Positions 43,195 through 52,910 of a stretch of DNA of 64,000 nucleotides are shown here, piece by piece. Origin of the DNA: Bacillus sp. FJAT-29790 (GTDB taxonomy: Bacteria > Bacillota > Bacilli > Bacillales > Cytobacillaceae); NCBI RefSeq assembly GCF_019039215.1, contig NZ_JAHNZZ010000001.1, forward strand, positions 1 to 64,000, given 5' to 3'. Every line of letters starts with the position of its first letter. Position 1 is the first letter of the stretch. The notes beneath the pieces are model-generated. The model had not been told where the DNA came from and did no database searches. It saw only the letters and a program-made list of their open reading frames with translations. Made by a program: the position numbers and the translations under genes.

Positions 43195-46100
43195 ATGTCC
43201 GTTCGACTATTGATTGGCCGTTCAGGGAGCGGCAAAACAGAATATTGCTTGAACGAAATACGGGAAGAATTAGGCAAGAACCCAGATGGAGACCCGATTA
43301 TCTACTTAGTGCCTGAACAGATGACATTTCTATCAGAATATAAATTAATAACAACGCCGAATCTTGGCGGGATGATCCGCAGCCAGGTGTATTCTTTCAC
43401 GCGCCTTGCATGGCGAATCCTTCAGGAAACAGGCGGAATTAGCCGCTCTCATTTAAACAGCGTTGGGATCAGCATGCTCATCCGGAAGATTATCGAGGAT
43501 AAAAAGGGGGAGCTAAAGCTTTTTCAGCGTGCGGCTGATAAAAATGGCTTTATTCAGCAAATGGAACAAATGATGACAGAGTTCAAAAGGTATTGCGTAA
43601 ATCCTAGCGAACTTGCGGAAAAGCAAACCCAGTTGTCGGGAGCGGAAAAAACGAATAAGGCATTAGCGGATAAATTGCACGATCTCCAATTAATTTATAA
43701 GAGCTTCGAAGAATCACTCTATGAGAAATATGTAGATTCAGAGGATTATTTTCGTCTTTTAACTGAAAAAGCAGCTGAATCTGATTATTTAAAAAGGGCA
43801 GAAGTGTATATTGATGGATTTTATAGCTTTACCCCACAAGAATATATGATTGTTGAGCAATTATTGAAGCTCTGCAAAAAAGTAACGATCACATTTACTC
43901 TCGATCAGCCATTTAAGCAAGCAACGCCTGCCGACCTGCACTTATTTCGGATGTCAGGAGAGAACTGCCAGACGATATATGAGATGGCTCACCGGAATGG
44001 GATTGAAATAGAAGAGATATTTCTGAAAGAACAAATGCGATGGAAAGACCAGTCATTAAAGCATTTAGAAGCTCATTTTGATGCACGCCCTGCTGTCAGT
44101 TATCAAGGAGAAACAGCTATTCATATTGGCCACGCAGTGAACAGACGAGCAGAAATCGAAGGGATCGCCCGCAAAATCAATCAGCTAGTCCGGACCGAAG
44201 GATTGCGTTATAGAGATATCGCGATTCTTGCGAGGAATGGACAAGATTACCACGATATTATTGAAACAATTTTTTATGACTATGGGATTCCATATTTTAT
44301 CGATCAAAAGCGGACAATGCTGAATCACCCTTTAGTTGAATTAATCCGTTCAATCCTGGAGATCATTAATGGAAACTGGCGTTACGAGCCGATTTTTCGG
44401 GCCGTCAAAACCGAATTATTATTCCCGGCAAAATTAAATGCGAATCGTTTGCGTGAGCAGATGGACAAGCTAGAAAACTATGTTCTTGCCTATGGCATTC
44501 AAGGGGATAAATGGACAAAGAAAAAAAGGTGGATTTACCGTAGAATCAGAGGATTGGAATTTGATTCGATCGTACAAACGGATGCAGAAAAGCAAACGGA
44601 GCAAGAACTAAATGAATTAAGGGACCTGATCACGTCCCCTATTCTACGCTTGGCACGACGACTTAAGAAGGCGGATAGCGGCAGAAAACTTTGTGAAGCC
44701 GTCTATTTATTTATTGAAGAATTAGACGTACCGGCAAAATTGGAAAAATGGAAGCTTGCTGAAGAAGAAAGAGGAAATCTTGTCAAATCAAGGGAACACG
44801 ACCAGGCTTGGAATGCCATCATGGAGCTTTTGGATCAATATGTCGAAATGCTCGGAGAAGAAGAAATCACGCCTAAGCGATTTGCTCAAATCCTCGATTC
44901 CGGCATGGAGTCACTTCGCTTTACCCTTGTCCCGCCTGCTATTGATCAAGTAGTGGCGGCTGATTTAGAAAGATCGCGCCTTTCGGACGTCAAAGCAGCT
45001 TTTGTGATCGGGCTGAATGAGGGCGTACTTCCTGCTAAATTTTCGGAGGAAGGGGTGCTCGCGGATGAGGATAGAGAGCAGCTTCTTGCTAATGGGTTAA
45101 AAATTGCCCCTGGGAGCAGAACTCGCCTTCTTGATGAAGAATTTCTTGCCTATAAAGCATTTGTGACAGCATCTGAATGGCTTTTTATTAGCTATCCGCT
45201 CGCGAATGAAGAAGGAAAAGCATTAATGCCATCTACCTATATTAAAAGGATGGCAGATTTATTTCCAGACTGCAGGCAGCATTATTTTATGACAGATCCT
45301 GCCGAGCTTCCTGAAGAGGAACAGCTGGAATATGCCGCCAATGTAAATACCGCCCTATCTTATTTAACATCACAATTACAACTGAAGAAACGAGCTTATC
45401 CGATTTATGATTTCTGGTGGGATATTTACAACTTTTATCTCAATAATGAGAGCTGGAGACGCACCGCTCTTAAAGTTCTATCGAGTCTTAATTATGAAAA
45501 CCGTTCACAGCAATTGGGGGAAGAAGTAAGCAAAGACTTATACGGGGATTTAATCCAGGCCAGTGTGTCCAGAATGGAACTATTCCACAGCTGTCCGTTT
45601 TCCCATTATACACAGCATGGGCTGAAACTAAGGGAACGGCAAGTTTTCCGGCTTGAAGCGCCAGATATTGGAGACTTATTCCACGCCGCTTTAAAATATA
45701 TTGCCGAAATTGTTATGAAAGGGAAGCTTTCATGGACAGAAATGACAAGGGATCAATGTGAAATCCTTGCCAAAGAAGCGGTTGAAATGCTCGCCCCGAA
45801 ATTGCAGAATGAAATATTATTAAGTTCAAACCGCCATTATTATATAAAAAGAAAGCTCGAACAGATTATTAGCCGAGCGTCATATGTTTTAAGTGAACAA
45901 GCAAAATCGAGCGGCTTTTCACCAATCGGGCTGGAGCTTGCTTTCGGGCCAGAGGGGGAGCTGCCGCCGTTAACTTTTCCACTGAAGAACGGGGCTAAGA
46001 TGGAGCTTGTTGGAAGAATTGACCGTGTGGATAAGGCTAGTGATGGGAACGGGGTGTTTTTAAGAGTCGTAGACTATAAATCCAGTTCAAAAGATTTAAA

Positions 46101-46710
46101 TGTGAATGATGTTTATTATGGACTCGCTTTACAAATGCTCACCTATTTAGATATCATCATCAGCCACTCCAATGCCTTGATTGGCATGGATGCCGACCCG
46201 GCGGGAGTTCTGTATTTCCATGTGCATAATCCAATGATCAGCACGACGAAAATCCTTACATTGGAAGAGATCGAAAAGGAAGTTTTTAAAAAGTTTAAAA
46301 TGAATGGCCTCATGCTCGGAGACAAAAACGTTATTCGATTGATGGATCAATCGCTTGAATCCGGGGATTCATCGATTGTCGCGGCTGGAATTAAAAAAGA
46401 CGGAACGATTTCAAAACGATCCAAGGTAGCAAGCAAACAGGAGTTTAACGATTTGCGAAGCTATGTCCGGAATATGTATGTAGGGACAGGAAATGCGATA
46501 ACAGAAGGGAAAGTAGATATTTCTCCTTATAAAATGAAGGATAAAACCCCTTGTACATTTTGTTCTTATAAATCGGTCTGCCAATTCGATGAATCCTTGG
46601 AATCGAATAACTATCGATTACTCGTTCCACAGCCGAAAGAAGAAGTGCTTGAATTGATTCGAAAGGAGGTAGAGGAGCATCATGAAAACGACCATACCGG
46701 AAAAGCCTGA
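43195..46710 (+). CDS. addB: ATP-dependent nuclease subunit B
   Basis: A 1171-residue subunit of the AddAB helicase-nuclease that resects double-strand breaks. The N-terminal Walker A is LIGRSGSGKTEY; the helicase-like region is otherwise inactive and used for Chi recognition in B. subtilis. The C-terminal RecB-type nuclease has RVVDYKSSSKDLN, and the iron-sulfur cysteines are in HSCPFSH and CTFCSYKSVCQF. The length matches the family (1166 in B. subtilis). ATG 43195 follows AAGAGGAGG. The end overlaps addA by 29 bp. Confidence 0.96.
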   Translation: MSVRLLIGRSGSGKTEYCLNEIREELGKNPDGDPIIYLVPEQMTFLSEYKLITTPNLGGMIRSQVYSFTRLAWRILQETGGISRSHLNSVGISMLIRKIIEDKKGELKLFQRAADKNGFIQQMEQMMTEFKRYCVNPSELAEKQTQLSGAEKTNKALADKLHDLQLIYKSFEESLYEKYVDSEDYFRLLTEKAAESDYLKRAEVYIDGFYSFTPQEYMIVEQLLKLCKKVTITFTLDQPFKQATPADLHLFRMSGENCQTIYEMAHRNGIEIEEIFLKEQMRWKDQSLKHLEAHFDARPAVSYQGETAIHIGHAVNRRAEIEGIARKINQLVRTEGLRYRDIAILARNGQDYHDIIETIFYDYGIPYFIDQKRTMLNHPLVELIRSILEIINGNWRYEPIFRAVKTELLFPAKLNANRLREQMDKLENYVLAYGIQGDKWTKKKRWIYRRIRGLEFDSIVQTDAEKQTEQELNELRDLITSPILRLARRLKKADSGRKLCEAVYLFIEELDVPAKLEKWKLAEEERGNLVKSREHDQAWNAIMELLDQYVEMLGEEEITPKRFAQILDSGMESLRFTLVPPAIDQVVAADLERSRLSDVKAAFVIGLNEGVLPAKFSEEGVLADEDREQLLANGLKIAPGSRTRLLDEEFLAYKAFVTASEWLFISYPLANEEGKALMPSTYIKRMADLFPDCRQHYFMTDPAELPEEEQLEYAANVNTALSYLTSQLQLKKRAYPIYDFWWDIYNFYLNNESWRRTALKVLSSLNYENRSQQLGEEVSKDLYGDLIQASVSRMELFHSCPFSHYTQHGLKLRERQVFRLEAPDIGDLFHAALKYIAEIVMKGKLSWTEMTRDQCEILAKEAVEMLAPKLQNEILLSSNRHYYIKRKLEQIISRASYVLSEQAKSSGFSPIGLELAFGPEGELPPLTFPLKNGAKMELVGRIDRVDKASDGNGVFLRVVDYKSSSKDLNVNDVYYGLALQMLTYLDIIISHSNALIGMDADPAGVLYFHVHNPMISTTKILTLEEIEKEVFKKFKMNGLMLGDKNVIRLMDQSLESGDSSIVAAGIKKDGTISKRSKVASKQEFNDLRSYVRNMYVGTGNAITEGKVDISPYKMKDKTPCTFCSYKSVCQFDESLESNNYRLLVPQPKEEVLELIRKEVEEHHENDHTGKA

Positions 46711-49700
46711 AGGGGTTACTTGGACAGATGATCAGTGGAAAGCGATTATGGCGAAAGGACAGGATATTCTTGTTGCTGCCGCGGCAGGATCGGGAAAAAC
46801 AGCCGTTCTCGTTGAAAGGATTATTAAGAAAGTGCTTTCCGAAACAGACCCAATCAACGTCGATGAATTGCTCGTCGTTACCTTTACAAATGCATCCGCG
46901 GCAGAAATGCGGCATCGGATCGGGGAAGCACTAGAAAAGGCCATTAATGAGAACCCGAAATCCTTGCATCTAAGAAAGCAATTAAGCTTATTAAATAAAG
47001 CATCGATCTCTACCTTGCATTCTTTCTGTTTGGAGTTAATTAGAAAGTATTATTATATGATTGATATTGATCCGGGTTTTCGCATTGCTGATGAAACCGA
47101 AGCGCAGCTTTTAAGAGATGAAGTGTTAGATGAGCTTTTAGAAGAGGAATATGGCAGAGAAGGAAATGAAACGTTCTTTGCGCTCGTCGATACGTTTACG
47201 AATGACCGGAGTGACACGGCCTTACAAGACATCGTTCGGGATATATACGATTTTGCAAGATCCAATCCGTCACCAAATGAATATTTACATTCTATCTTGG
47301 CGATGTATGATGTCGATGATGCAGCTAAAATCGAACAACTCCCATTTGCCCACTCCCTTTTGCATGACATTGATCTTCAGCTTAAAGGGGCAAAGCAATT
47401 ACTTGAAAGTGGGCTGGAGCTGACGAAGCTCCCTGGGGGTCCTGCACCGCGGGCAGAAAACTTTATCTCGGACCTCCATATCGTTGATACCCTTATCAAG
47501 GCAAAAGCTGAATCTTGGACAACTCTTTATGAAGCGATGCAAACTTGGTCATTCTCAAGGGCCAAAACTTGCAAAGGAGATGCCTTTGAGAAGGAATTAG
47601 TAGAAAAAGCGCAGAAACTGCGGGAAAAGGCGAAAAAGCTGCTTCAGGAATTAAAGGATGAGCTTTTCTCCCGTAAGCCGGAAAGTTTCACACGTGATAT
47701 GAAAGAAATGAAGCAGCATATCGGTACCCTTATTTCTCTCGTTAAGAAGTTTTCAGAGCGATTTAATCTAATGAAAAGTGAAAAAGGCCTTGTCGATTTT
47801 GCTGATCTTGAACATTATTGTTTGGAAATCCTCTCTGAAGCAGAGGCTGATGGCAGCCTATTACCTTCAGATGCTGCTCTAGCGTGCAGAAATCAGTTTA
47901 AAGAAGTGCTCGTTGATGAATACCAAGATGTGAACATGGTTCAGGAAGCGATTATTCAATTGGTTACCATGGATGGGGAAGAAACGGGAAATCTATTTAT
48001 GGTTGGGGATGTGAAGCAATCGATATATCGCTTTCGCTTGGCGGAACCGAATTTATTTTTAGGCAAGTATAACCGGTTTGCCGTTGAGGAGAATTCGGGA
48101 TTAAGGATTGACCTAGCTAGGAATTTCAGGAGCCGAAAAGAAGTCCTTCACGGTACGAATTATATTTTTAAACAAGTCATGGGTGTTTCAGTTGGAGAAA
48201 TCGAATATGACGAAGCGGCTGAATTAATAAAAGGAGCCCCGTATTCGGAGGAACAGTTATATCCTATTGAACTGGCGGTCATTGATCTGGAGGGAAAGGA
48301 AGAAGAAGAGCCCCAGGAAAATGAACAAGAAGAGTTTGACGAGGCTGACCTTGCCCAGTCACAGCTTGAAGCTAGATACATGGCCACGAAAATTAAAGAA
48401 TTGATAGCTGATCGAAAAGAAGTATACAATCCAAAAACGAAGTCAGGAAGGCCTGCCATGTACAGGGACGTCGTTATTCTGCTTCGCTCGATGACATGGG
48501 CACCTCAGATCATGGAGGAATTTAAGCAACAGGGGATTCCGATCTATGCCAATCTGTCGAACGGTTACTTTGAGGCGACTGAAGTAGCCATCATGTTGTC
48601 GCTATTGAAAATCATCGACAACCCATATCAGGATATCCCGCTTGCATCTGTATTAAGATCTCCAATCGTCGGACTGACAGAGGAAGAACTTGCAAAAATA
48701 CGAGTTAACCATAGAAATGGAAATTATTATGAAGCATTGGTTTCTTTTTGTAAAGCTAGGCCTGCTCAGGATACAGAAGAATTGTTTGGGAAAATTCGTC
48801 CCTTCTTTGATCAATTGAAGGAATGGCGTGTGTTGGCGCGCCAAAGTTCTCTTTCGGATTTAATTTGGCAACTTTACAGGGAAACGCATTTTTATGACTT
48901 TGTTGGGGGTATGCCGGGAGGAAAACAAAGACAGGCCAATCTTCGTGCCCTATATGACAGAGCTCGGCAATATGAAGCAACCTCTTTCAGGGGGCTGTTC
49001 CGCTTTTTGCGATTTATCGAAAGAATGCGTGACAGAGGGGACGACCTCGGTGCGGCTCGTGCTTTAGGCGAGCAAGAAGACGTAGTTCGCATCATGACCA
49101 TCCATAGCAGTAAAGGACTGGAGTTTCCGTTTGTATTCATCGCGGGACTTGCCCGCAATTTTAATACAATGGACTTGAAAAAGCCGTATATGCTCGATAA
49201 AGAATATGGATTTGCAGCGAAATATGTTAATGCAGAAAAGAGAATCTCTTATCCGTCCTTGCCTCAGCTCGCTTTTAAAAGGAAAAAGAAAATGGAAATG
49301 CTTGCAGAAGAGATGCGCGTTTTATACGTAGCTTTAACTAGGGCTAAAGAGAAGCTATATTTAGTAGCCTCTGTGAAAAGTGCAGAGAAAAAAATGAACC
49401 AGTGGGCACAATCAGCGGATCATACAGAATGGCTTCTAAACGACTTTGATCGTGCTTCGGCAAATAGCTATCTTGATTGGATCGGGCCATCTCTTATTAG
49501 ACATAGGGATTGTGGGGAATTGCTAGCGGATGGGATTGGAATGAACCCTCTCATTCCATCGGAAATGATCGGGCATCCATCATGCTGGGATATCCAAATT
49601 CTGAAGGGTGAAGAGGTAGCAAAGATTGAAAAACAATCGGAATCAGAAGAAGATTCCTTACTTAAGAAAGTTTTTGCTGGAGAACCCGTTCCGGTTCAGT

Positions 49701-50443
49701 CAGCACGCAGTCATGCTGTAGAGGCTCAGCTTTCGTGGAGGTATCCGGATTTACAATCAGCTTGGCACCGTTCTAAACAATCTGTTTCAGAGGTGAAAAG
49801 ACAAAAAGAGATTTTTGCTGATGAAGAGAGCGGTAGTGAGCTGACACGTAAATTCAGCAAGCCACTGTGGAACCGTCCTGCGTTCATGCAGGAAAAATCA
49901 TTAACTCCAGCTGAGCGGGGAACAGCGATGCATATGGTAATGCAGCATATGGATTTCAAGTTTCCTGTTACGGAAAAAGCTGTAGATGAAAAATTGGATG
50001 AAATGGTCCAAAAAGAGCTGTTGACCATGGAGCAAAGAGACAGTATTAACTCATTCCAAGTCCTGCAGTTTTTCGAAACGGATATCGGACAAAGACTCGT
50101 TCGTGCCAGTACAATCAATCGGGAAATTCCATTCAGTTTATCTTTTCCAGCAAGTGAAATATATCCCGATTGGCAGGGGGCAGACGAGCCTGTCTTAATT
50201 CAAGGAATCATTGACTGTGTTTTTGAGGATGAAGAGGGAATGGTTCTCCTTGATTATAAAACCGATGGCATTACCGACCGTTTTAAAGGTGGATTTGCTG
50301 AAGCGAGGACAGTGCTTGAGGAAAGATACAAAATTCAAATAGACATGTACACAAGAGCATTGGAACAAATTCTAAAACGTAAAGTAAATGAGCGCTATTT
50401 ATTTTTCTTCGATGGAGCTCATACGTTAAAGATGGATTCATAA
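46682..50443 (+). CDS. addA: ATP-dependent helicase/nuclease subunit A
   Basis: A 1253-residue UvrD-like helicase-nuclease. N-terminal helicase motifs are TDDQWKAI (Q motif), AAAGSGKTAVL (Walker A), VDEYQDVN (Walker B) and GDVKQSIYRFR. Motif VI is EEMRVLYVALTRAKEKL. The C-terminal nuclease has GTAMHMVMQHMDF and VLLDYKTDGI, and the active-site Asp/Lys are intact. AGGAGGTAGAGG precedes the ATG inside addB, so the two genes are translationally coupled. In B. subtilis sbcD-sbcC follow; here gerPF follows directly. Confidence 0.96.
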   Translation: MKTTIPEKPEGVTWTDDQWKAIMAKGQDILVAAAAGSGKTAVLVERIIKKVLSETDPINVDELLVVTFTNASAAEMRHRIGEALEKAINENPKSLHLRKQLSLLNKASISTLHSFCLELIRKYYYMIDIDPGFRIADETEAQLLRDEVLDELLEEEYGREGNETFFALVDTFTNDRSDTALQDIVRDIYDFARSNPSPNEYLHSILAMYDVDDAAKIEQLPFAHSLLHDIDLQLKGAKQLLESGLELTKLPGGPAPRAENFISDLHIVDTLIKAKAESWTTLYEAMQTWSFSRAKTCKGDAFEKELVEKAQKLREKAKKLLQELKDELFSRKPESFTRDMKEMKQHIGTLISLVKKFSERFNLMKSEKGLVDFADLEHYCLEILSEAEADGSLLPSDAALACRNQFKEVLVDEYQDVNMVQEAIIQLVTMDGEETGNLFMVGDVKQSIYRFRLAEPNLFLGKYNRFAVEENSGLRIDLARNFRSRKEVLHGTNYIFKQVMGVSVGEIEYDEAAELIKGAPYSEEQLYPIELAVIDLEGKEEEEPQENEQEEFDEADLAQSQLEARYMATKIKELIADRKEVYNPKTKSGRPAMYRDVVILLRSMTWAPQIMEEFKQQGIPIYANLSNGYFEATEVAIMLSLLKIIDNPYQDIPLASVLRSPIVGLTEEELAKIRVNHRNGNYYEALVSFCKARPAQDTEELFGKIRPFFDQLKEWRVLARQSSLSDLIWQLYRETHFYDFVGGMPGGKQRQANLRALYDRARQYEATSFRGLFRFLRFIERMRDRGDDLGAARALGEQEDVVRIMTIHSSKGLEFPFVFIAGLARNFNTMDLKKPYMLDKEYGFAAKYVNAEKRISYPSLPQLAFKRKKKMEMLAEEMRVLYVALTRAKEKLYLVASVKSAEKKMNQWAQSADHTEWLLNDFDRASANSYLDWIGPSLIRHRDCGELLADGIGMNPLIPSEMIGHPSCWDIQILKGEEVAKIEKQSESEEDSLLKKVFAGEPVPVQSARSHAVEAQLSWRYPDLQSAWHRSKQSVSEVKRQKEIFADEESGSELTRKFSKPLWNRPAFMQEKSLTPAERGTAMHMVMQHMDFKFPVTEKAVDEKLDEMVQKELLTMEQRDSINSFQVLQFFETDIGQRLVRASTINREIPFSLSFPASEIYPDWQGADEPVLIQGIIDCVFEDEEGMVLLDYKTDGITDRFKGGFAEARTVLEERYKIQIDMYTRALEQILKRKVNERYLFFFDGAHTLKMDS

Positions 50444-50460
50444 TATAGAATCAATGAAAA

Positions 50461-50506
50461 GTAAAAAGCGGCTGATTCATTTTTTGTGAGTCAGCCACTT
50501 TTTTTA
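50461..50506. terminator. Bidirectional terminator between addA and gerPF
   Basis: AAAAGCGGCTGA pairs with TCAGCCACTTTTTTT (one mismatch) between convergent genes. Confidence 0.8.
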
Positions 50507-50722
50507 GTTATTCCCAATTGTCGGCTGGTCAATCAGATTTGTATCTATTACGTTGCTTGCATTAAGGCCATTATTCGTAATGATAAATCCCCCGGTATTT
50601 AATGCACCCTGACCCGAATTTTGTTTTGTATTGCTTTTTGGATTAATAAAAACGGCATCACCGAACTGGACAATCCCTCCGCCGACATTAATGATTTGTA
50701 CCGGACCGATAATCGCTGGCAT
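50504..50722 (-). CDS. gerPF: Spore germination protein GerPF
   Basis: A 72-residue protein beginning MPAIIGPVQIINVGGGIVQF, the hallmark shared by GerPA and GerPF. It is the last gene of the operon. GerP proteins let germinants pass the spore coat to reach inner-membrane receptors. ATG 50722 is preferred; an ATG 9 nt earlier lies inside the AAAAGGAT ribosome site. The length agrees with B. subtilis GerPF. Confidence 0.9.
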   Translation of the reverse strand: MPAIIGPVQIINVGGGIVQFGDAVFINPKSNTKQNSGQGALNTGGFIITNNGLNASNVIDTNLIDQPTIGNN

Positions 50723-50755
50723 GTCAAACATCCTTTTCCTTTTGGCTATTGTATA

Positions 50756-51157
50756 TCAGTATATTTCAGTTTCTCTACTTTGTTCAGAGTCTCTTGGTAA
50801 TAGCTGTCGTATATGCTTAACTCTCGCTTCCATAGAAACGTGATAACTGCTTCCGATATGAATCAAGGAAGATGCAGACACCCCGTTAATATCAATGTTA
50901 TTAACTTTAATAGCAGGATTTAGATTAATGGACTGCATGAAGAAATTTTCTTCGATGAGCGGGAAGGGGATATTTTTAGTAAAAGCAGGGTAGGCTTGAA
51001 AATTCCCTTCGTTTCCAAAAAAGGTGTCAGCTTCTCGGTGTACGGCAAGAGCACGACTAAACCCTTGAATAAAGGTTGAATCCCCGATTTCAAAAACGGA
51101 TGAAATAATTAGGGTGTCTATTTTAATATGATCCACAATAGATGTTCTACTAAGCAT
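50756..51157 (-). CDS. gerPE: Spore germination protein GerPE
   Basis: A 133-residue protein, MLSRTSIVDHIKIDTLIISS at the N terminus and NNIDINGVSASSLIHIGSS in the middle, as in GerPE. It starts 6 bp after gerPD and ends 33 bp before gerPF. It is a spore-coat localised GerP component with no enzyme motif. Confidence 0.88.
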   Translation of the reverse strand: MLSRTSIVDHIKIDTLIISSVFEIGDSTFIQGFSRALAVHREADTFFGNEGNFQAYPAFTKNIPFPLIEENFFMQSINLNPAIKVNNIDINGVSASSLIHIGSSYHVSMEARVKHIRQLLPRDSEQSRETEIY

Positions 51158-51163
51158 TTCTAA

Positions 51164-51340
51164 TCACTCCGGCGTTAATGGAACAAATGGGCCAATAATT
51201 AACGATTCAGCAGGTGTGTCAAATACAGACGCAAGCTGGATCGTTTGCGTGTCTCCTACCATTAAAAGCGAAGAACTCGATACCCCGATAATCCTAATGT
51301 TGCCAACACATAAATCCCGATTATAAACTTCAAAATTCAC
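51164..51340 (-). CDS. gerPD: Spore germination protein GerPD
   Basis: A 58-residue protein starting with GTG that overlaps the gerPC stop (GTGA). The product reads NFEVYNRDLCVGNIRIIGVS, then SSSLLMVGD, and ends ESLIIGPFVPLTPE, matching GerPD in size and in its GPFVPL ending. It is easily missed because of its length and GTG start. Its order between gerPC and gerPE is the expected one. Confidence 0.88.
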   Translation of the reverse strand: MNFEVYNRDLCVGNIRIIGVSSSSLLMVGDTQTIQLASVFDTPAESLIIGPFVPLTPE

Positions 51341-51960
51341 TCATTATTCATTCCCTTCACATGATTAGGCAAATTGCTGATAAATATTTGCACTCCATTT
51401 TGGATTTCTTTTTTTAACTGCTCAAGAATTTGTTCTTTCATACTGGCTGTTTTTCCGTCTCCCTTATTTCGAGCGGAAGCCTGGAACTGTTTTAGGTGGA
51501 GATCGATTCGGTTTGGCAATTGCTTTTTAATATCTTCCTTAATAAAGGTTATATATGATTCATCGACGGATGTGTTCATTTTACCTTCTATTTCTTTGAT
51601 GACCAACGGTAAATCATTTTCCAAATATTTATAGATTTCATCTTCTATTTCCATTGTTCGTTGAAATTGAACTTTTGGATGATTTGGCGTATTGATTCCT
51701 TGGTTATTGACAGCAAAATCTTCAATCTCTTGAAGTTCAGCTGGATTTAAGCCGATATTTAAGGTACCGTCCAGTGATTCAACTTTTAATTGATCAAACT
51801 TATATTCAATTTTATCTACTCTAACAGGAGGGCGTCCTTTCAATGCTTTCGTCTCTTTTTCCAATTCCATAACCTTTTTTTCTAAGTTTCCAATTCTTTT
51901 TTCCTGGGCTTCTATAAAGGCGTGCAGTTTTTGCAGGTAATAGTATAATTCTTGATTCAT
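51337..51960 (-). CDS. gerPC: Spore germination protein GerPC
   Basis: A 207-residue protein with an N-terminal coiled coil (LQKLHAFIEAQEKRIGNLEK onward, residues 8-45) and a helical C terminus, as in GerPC. The ATG at 51960 is preceded by GGCGTGGTGAT. The frame is open a further 171 bp upstream, but that extension is translated MITE sequence and should not be annotated. Confidence 0.9.
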   Translation of the reverse strand: MNQELYYYLQKLHAFIEAQEKRIGNLEKKVMELEKETKALKGRPPVRVDKIEYKFDQLKVESLDGTLNIGLNPAELQEIEDFAVNNQGINTPNHPKVQFQRTMEIEDEIYKYLENDLPLVIKEIEGKMNTSVDESYITFIKEDIKKQLPNRIDLHLKQFQASARNKGDGKTASMKEQILEQLKKEIQNGVQIFISNLPNHVKGMNNE

Positions 51961-52000
51961 AGATATCACCACGCCCTTTCGAAACCGATTGAATATTAAA

Positions 52001-52209
52001 GCTCTTTTCGCTTCAAAATTTGCCCGTTGCTTTCCGCTGCGGGCACTTGCTTCCGCGGGGAGGGACGGGAGCCTCCTCGGCGTTAACTGCCTGTGGGGTC
52101 TCCCGCTTCCCTCTATTCCCGCAGGAGTCAAGTGCCCTCCGCTCCAATCAACTCAGATTTATTTATATAAAATAACACTAATAAATCAACAAAGTTTACG
52201 AAAACAGCC
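52001..52209. repeat. MITE-like element, family A copy 3, inside the gerP operon
   Basis: Ends GCTCTTTTCG and CGAAAACAGCC; the core reads as the reverse complement of copy 1 (GGAGTCAAGTGCCCTCCGCT, CCAATCAACTCAG). It fills the gerPB-gerPC gap, which is 257 bp here while the other gerP genes are 33 bp or less apart or overlap. Confidence 0.8.
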
Positions 52210-52217
52210 AAAATGAA

Positions 52218-52445
52218 TTACCTTCCCCCTCCTAATGGTACTGACGGGGCCTCAATATATTCTCCCATGCCAAAACCACCGAGATGGTTCGCTTCAGGGG
52301 CAGGTGCAGTAAATCCTCCTGTGTTATATAAATGTGCAGCAGGCTTGATAATACCAGCACTGCCAATCTGCAAGACGGAAGAATTCGTTATCCCGCCGAT
52401 TTTGATAAAATTAATATTGATGGATTGCTGTATATAAAAATTCAT
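52218..52445 (-). CDS. gerPB: Spore germination protein GerPB
   Basis: A 75-residue protein, MNFYIQQSININFIKIGGIT at the N terminus and a Gly/Pro-rich end, as in GerPB. It starts 15 bp after gerPA. AAGGTGAT precedes the ATG. The downstream neighbour gerPC is now separated by a MITE. Confidence 0.9.
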   Translation of the reverse strand: MNFYIQQSININFIKIGGITNSSVLQIGSAGIIKPAAHLYNTGGFTAPAPEANHLGGFGMGEYIEAPSVPLGGGR

Positions 52446-52460
52446 AAAATCACCTTATCA

Positions 52461-52682
52461 TTAAGCATTAAAAAAGTTTCCTTGATCAATTCCGTCTGAA
52501 TCGTAGGTGTTCGTACTGCTTTGCTGATTATAAATACTTAGGCCATCCCCTGTATTAAAGGAACCAGACCCAGAAAATGTTTTGACATTCGCTAACGGCA
52601 TAATCTTATAAACATCCCCGATATGAAATACCCCGCTGCTTCCGATCGAAACAACCTGTGCCACCCCAACGATAGCTGGCAT
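52461..52682 (-). CDS. gerPA: Spore germination protein GerPA
   Basis: A 73-residue protein beginning MPAIVGVAQVVSIGSSGVFH with FNTGDGLSIYN in its second half, as in GerPA. It is the first gene of gerPABCDEF, behind a sigma-K type promoter. Confidence 0.92.
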   Translation of the reverse strand: MPAIVGVAQVVSIGSSGVFHIGDVYKIMPLANVKTFSGSGSFNTGDGLSIYNQQSSTNTYDSDGIDQGNFFNA

Positions 52683-52712
52683 ACACTACACCCTTTTTTA
52701 TGATTTCTTTAA

Positions 52713-52740
52713 TATCGTATGTGCCTAATAATGGATTGTG
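52713..52740 (-). promoter_or_regulatory. Sigma-K promoter of the gerP operon
   Basis: On the minus strand CAC (complement of 52738-52740) is followed, 16 nt later, by CATACGATA (complement of 52713-52721). This matches the sigma-K pattern AC-N16/17-CATANNNTA. Transcription would start about 20 bp before gerPA. In B. subtilis gerP is transcribed in the mother cell by sigma-K. Confidence 0.7.
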
Positions 52741-52910
52741 ATAAAAACGCCCAAATTTTCCAGCCACCTTGATCAAAAAAACATTATGAATATTGATATT
52801 GAAATGTACTATAACAGACACTTTTTCGGAAAATAACCTATAAACGGCTTCGAATTTTATGTTAATATGAATTATATGAATTTTATAATTATTTGGTGGG
52901 GGGAAATGAT

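Noticed and set aside
51961-52131. 57-residue N-terminal extension of GerPC
   Set aside because: The extra codons are read through the MITE copy; the ATG at 51960 has a ribosome site and gives normal GerPC length.
52741-52910. FadR operator upstream of lcfB
   Set aside because: ATGAATTATATGAATT resembles a half site, but no full TGAATGA...TCATTCA palindrome is present.
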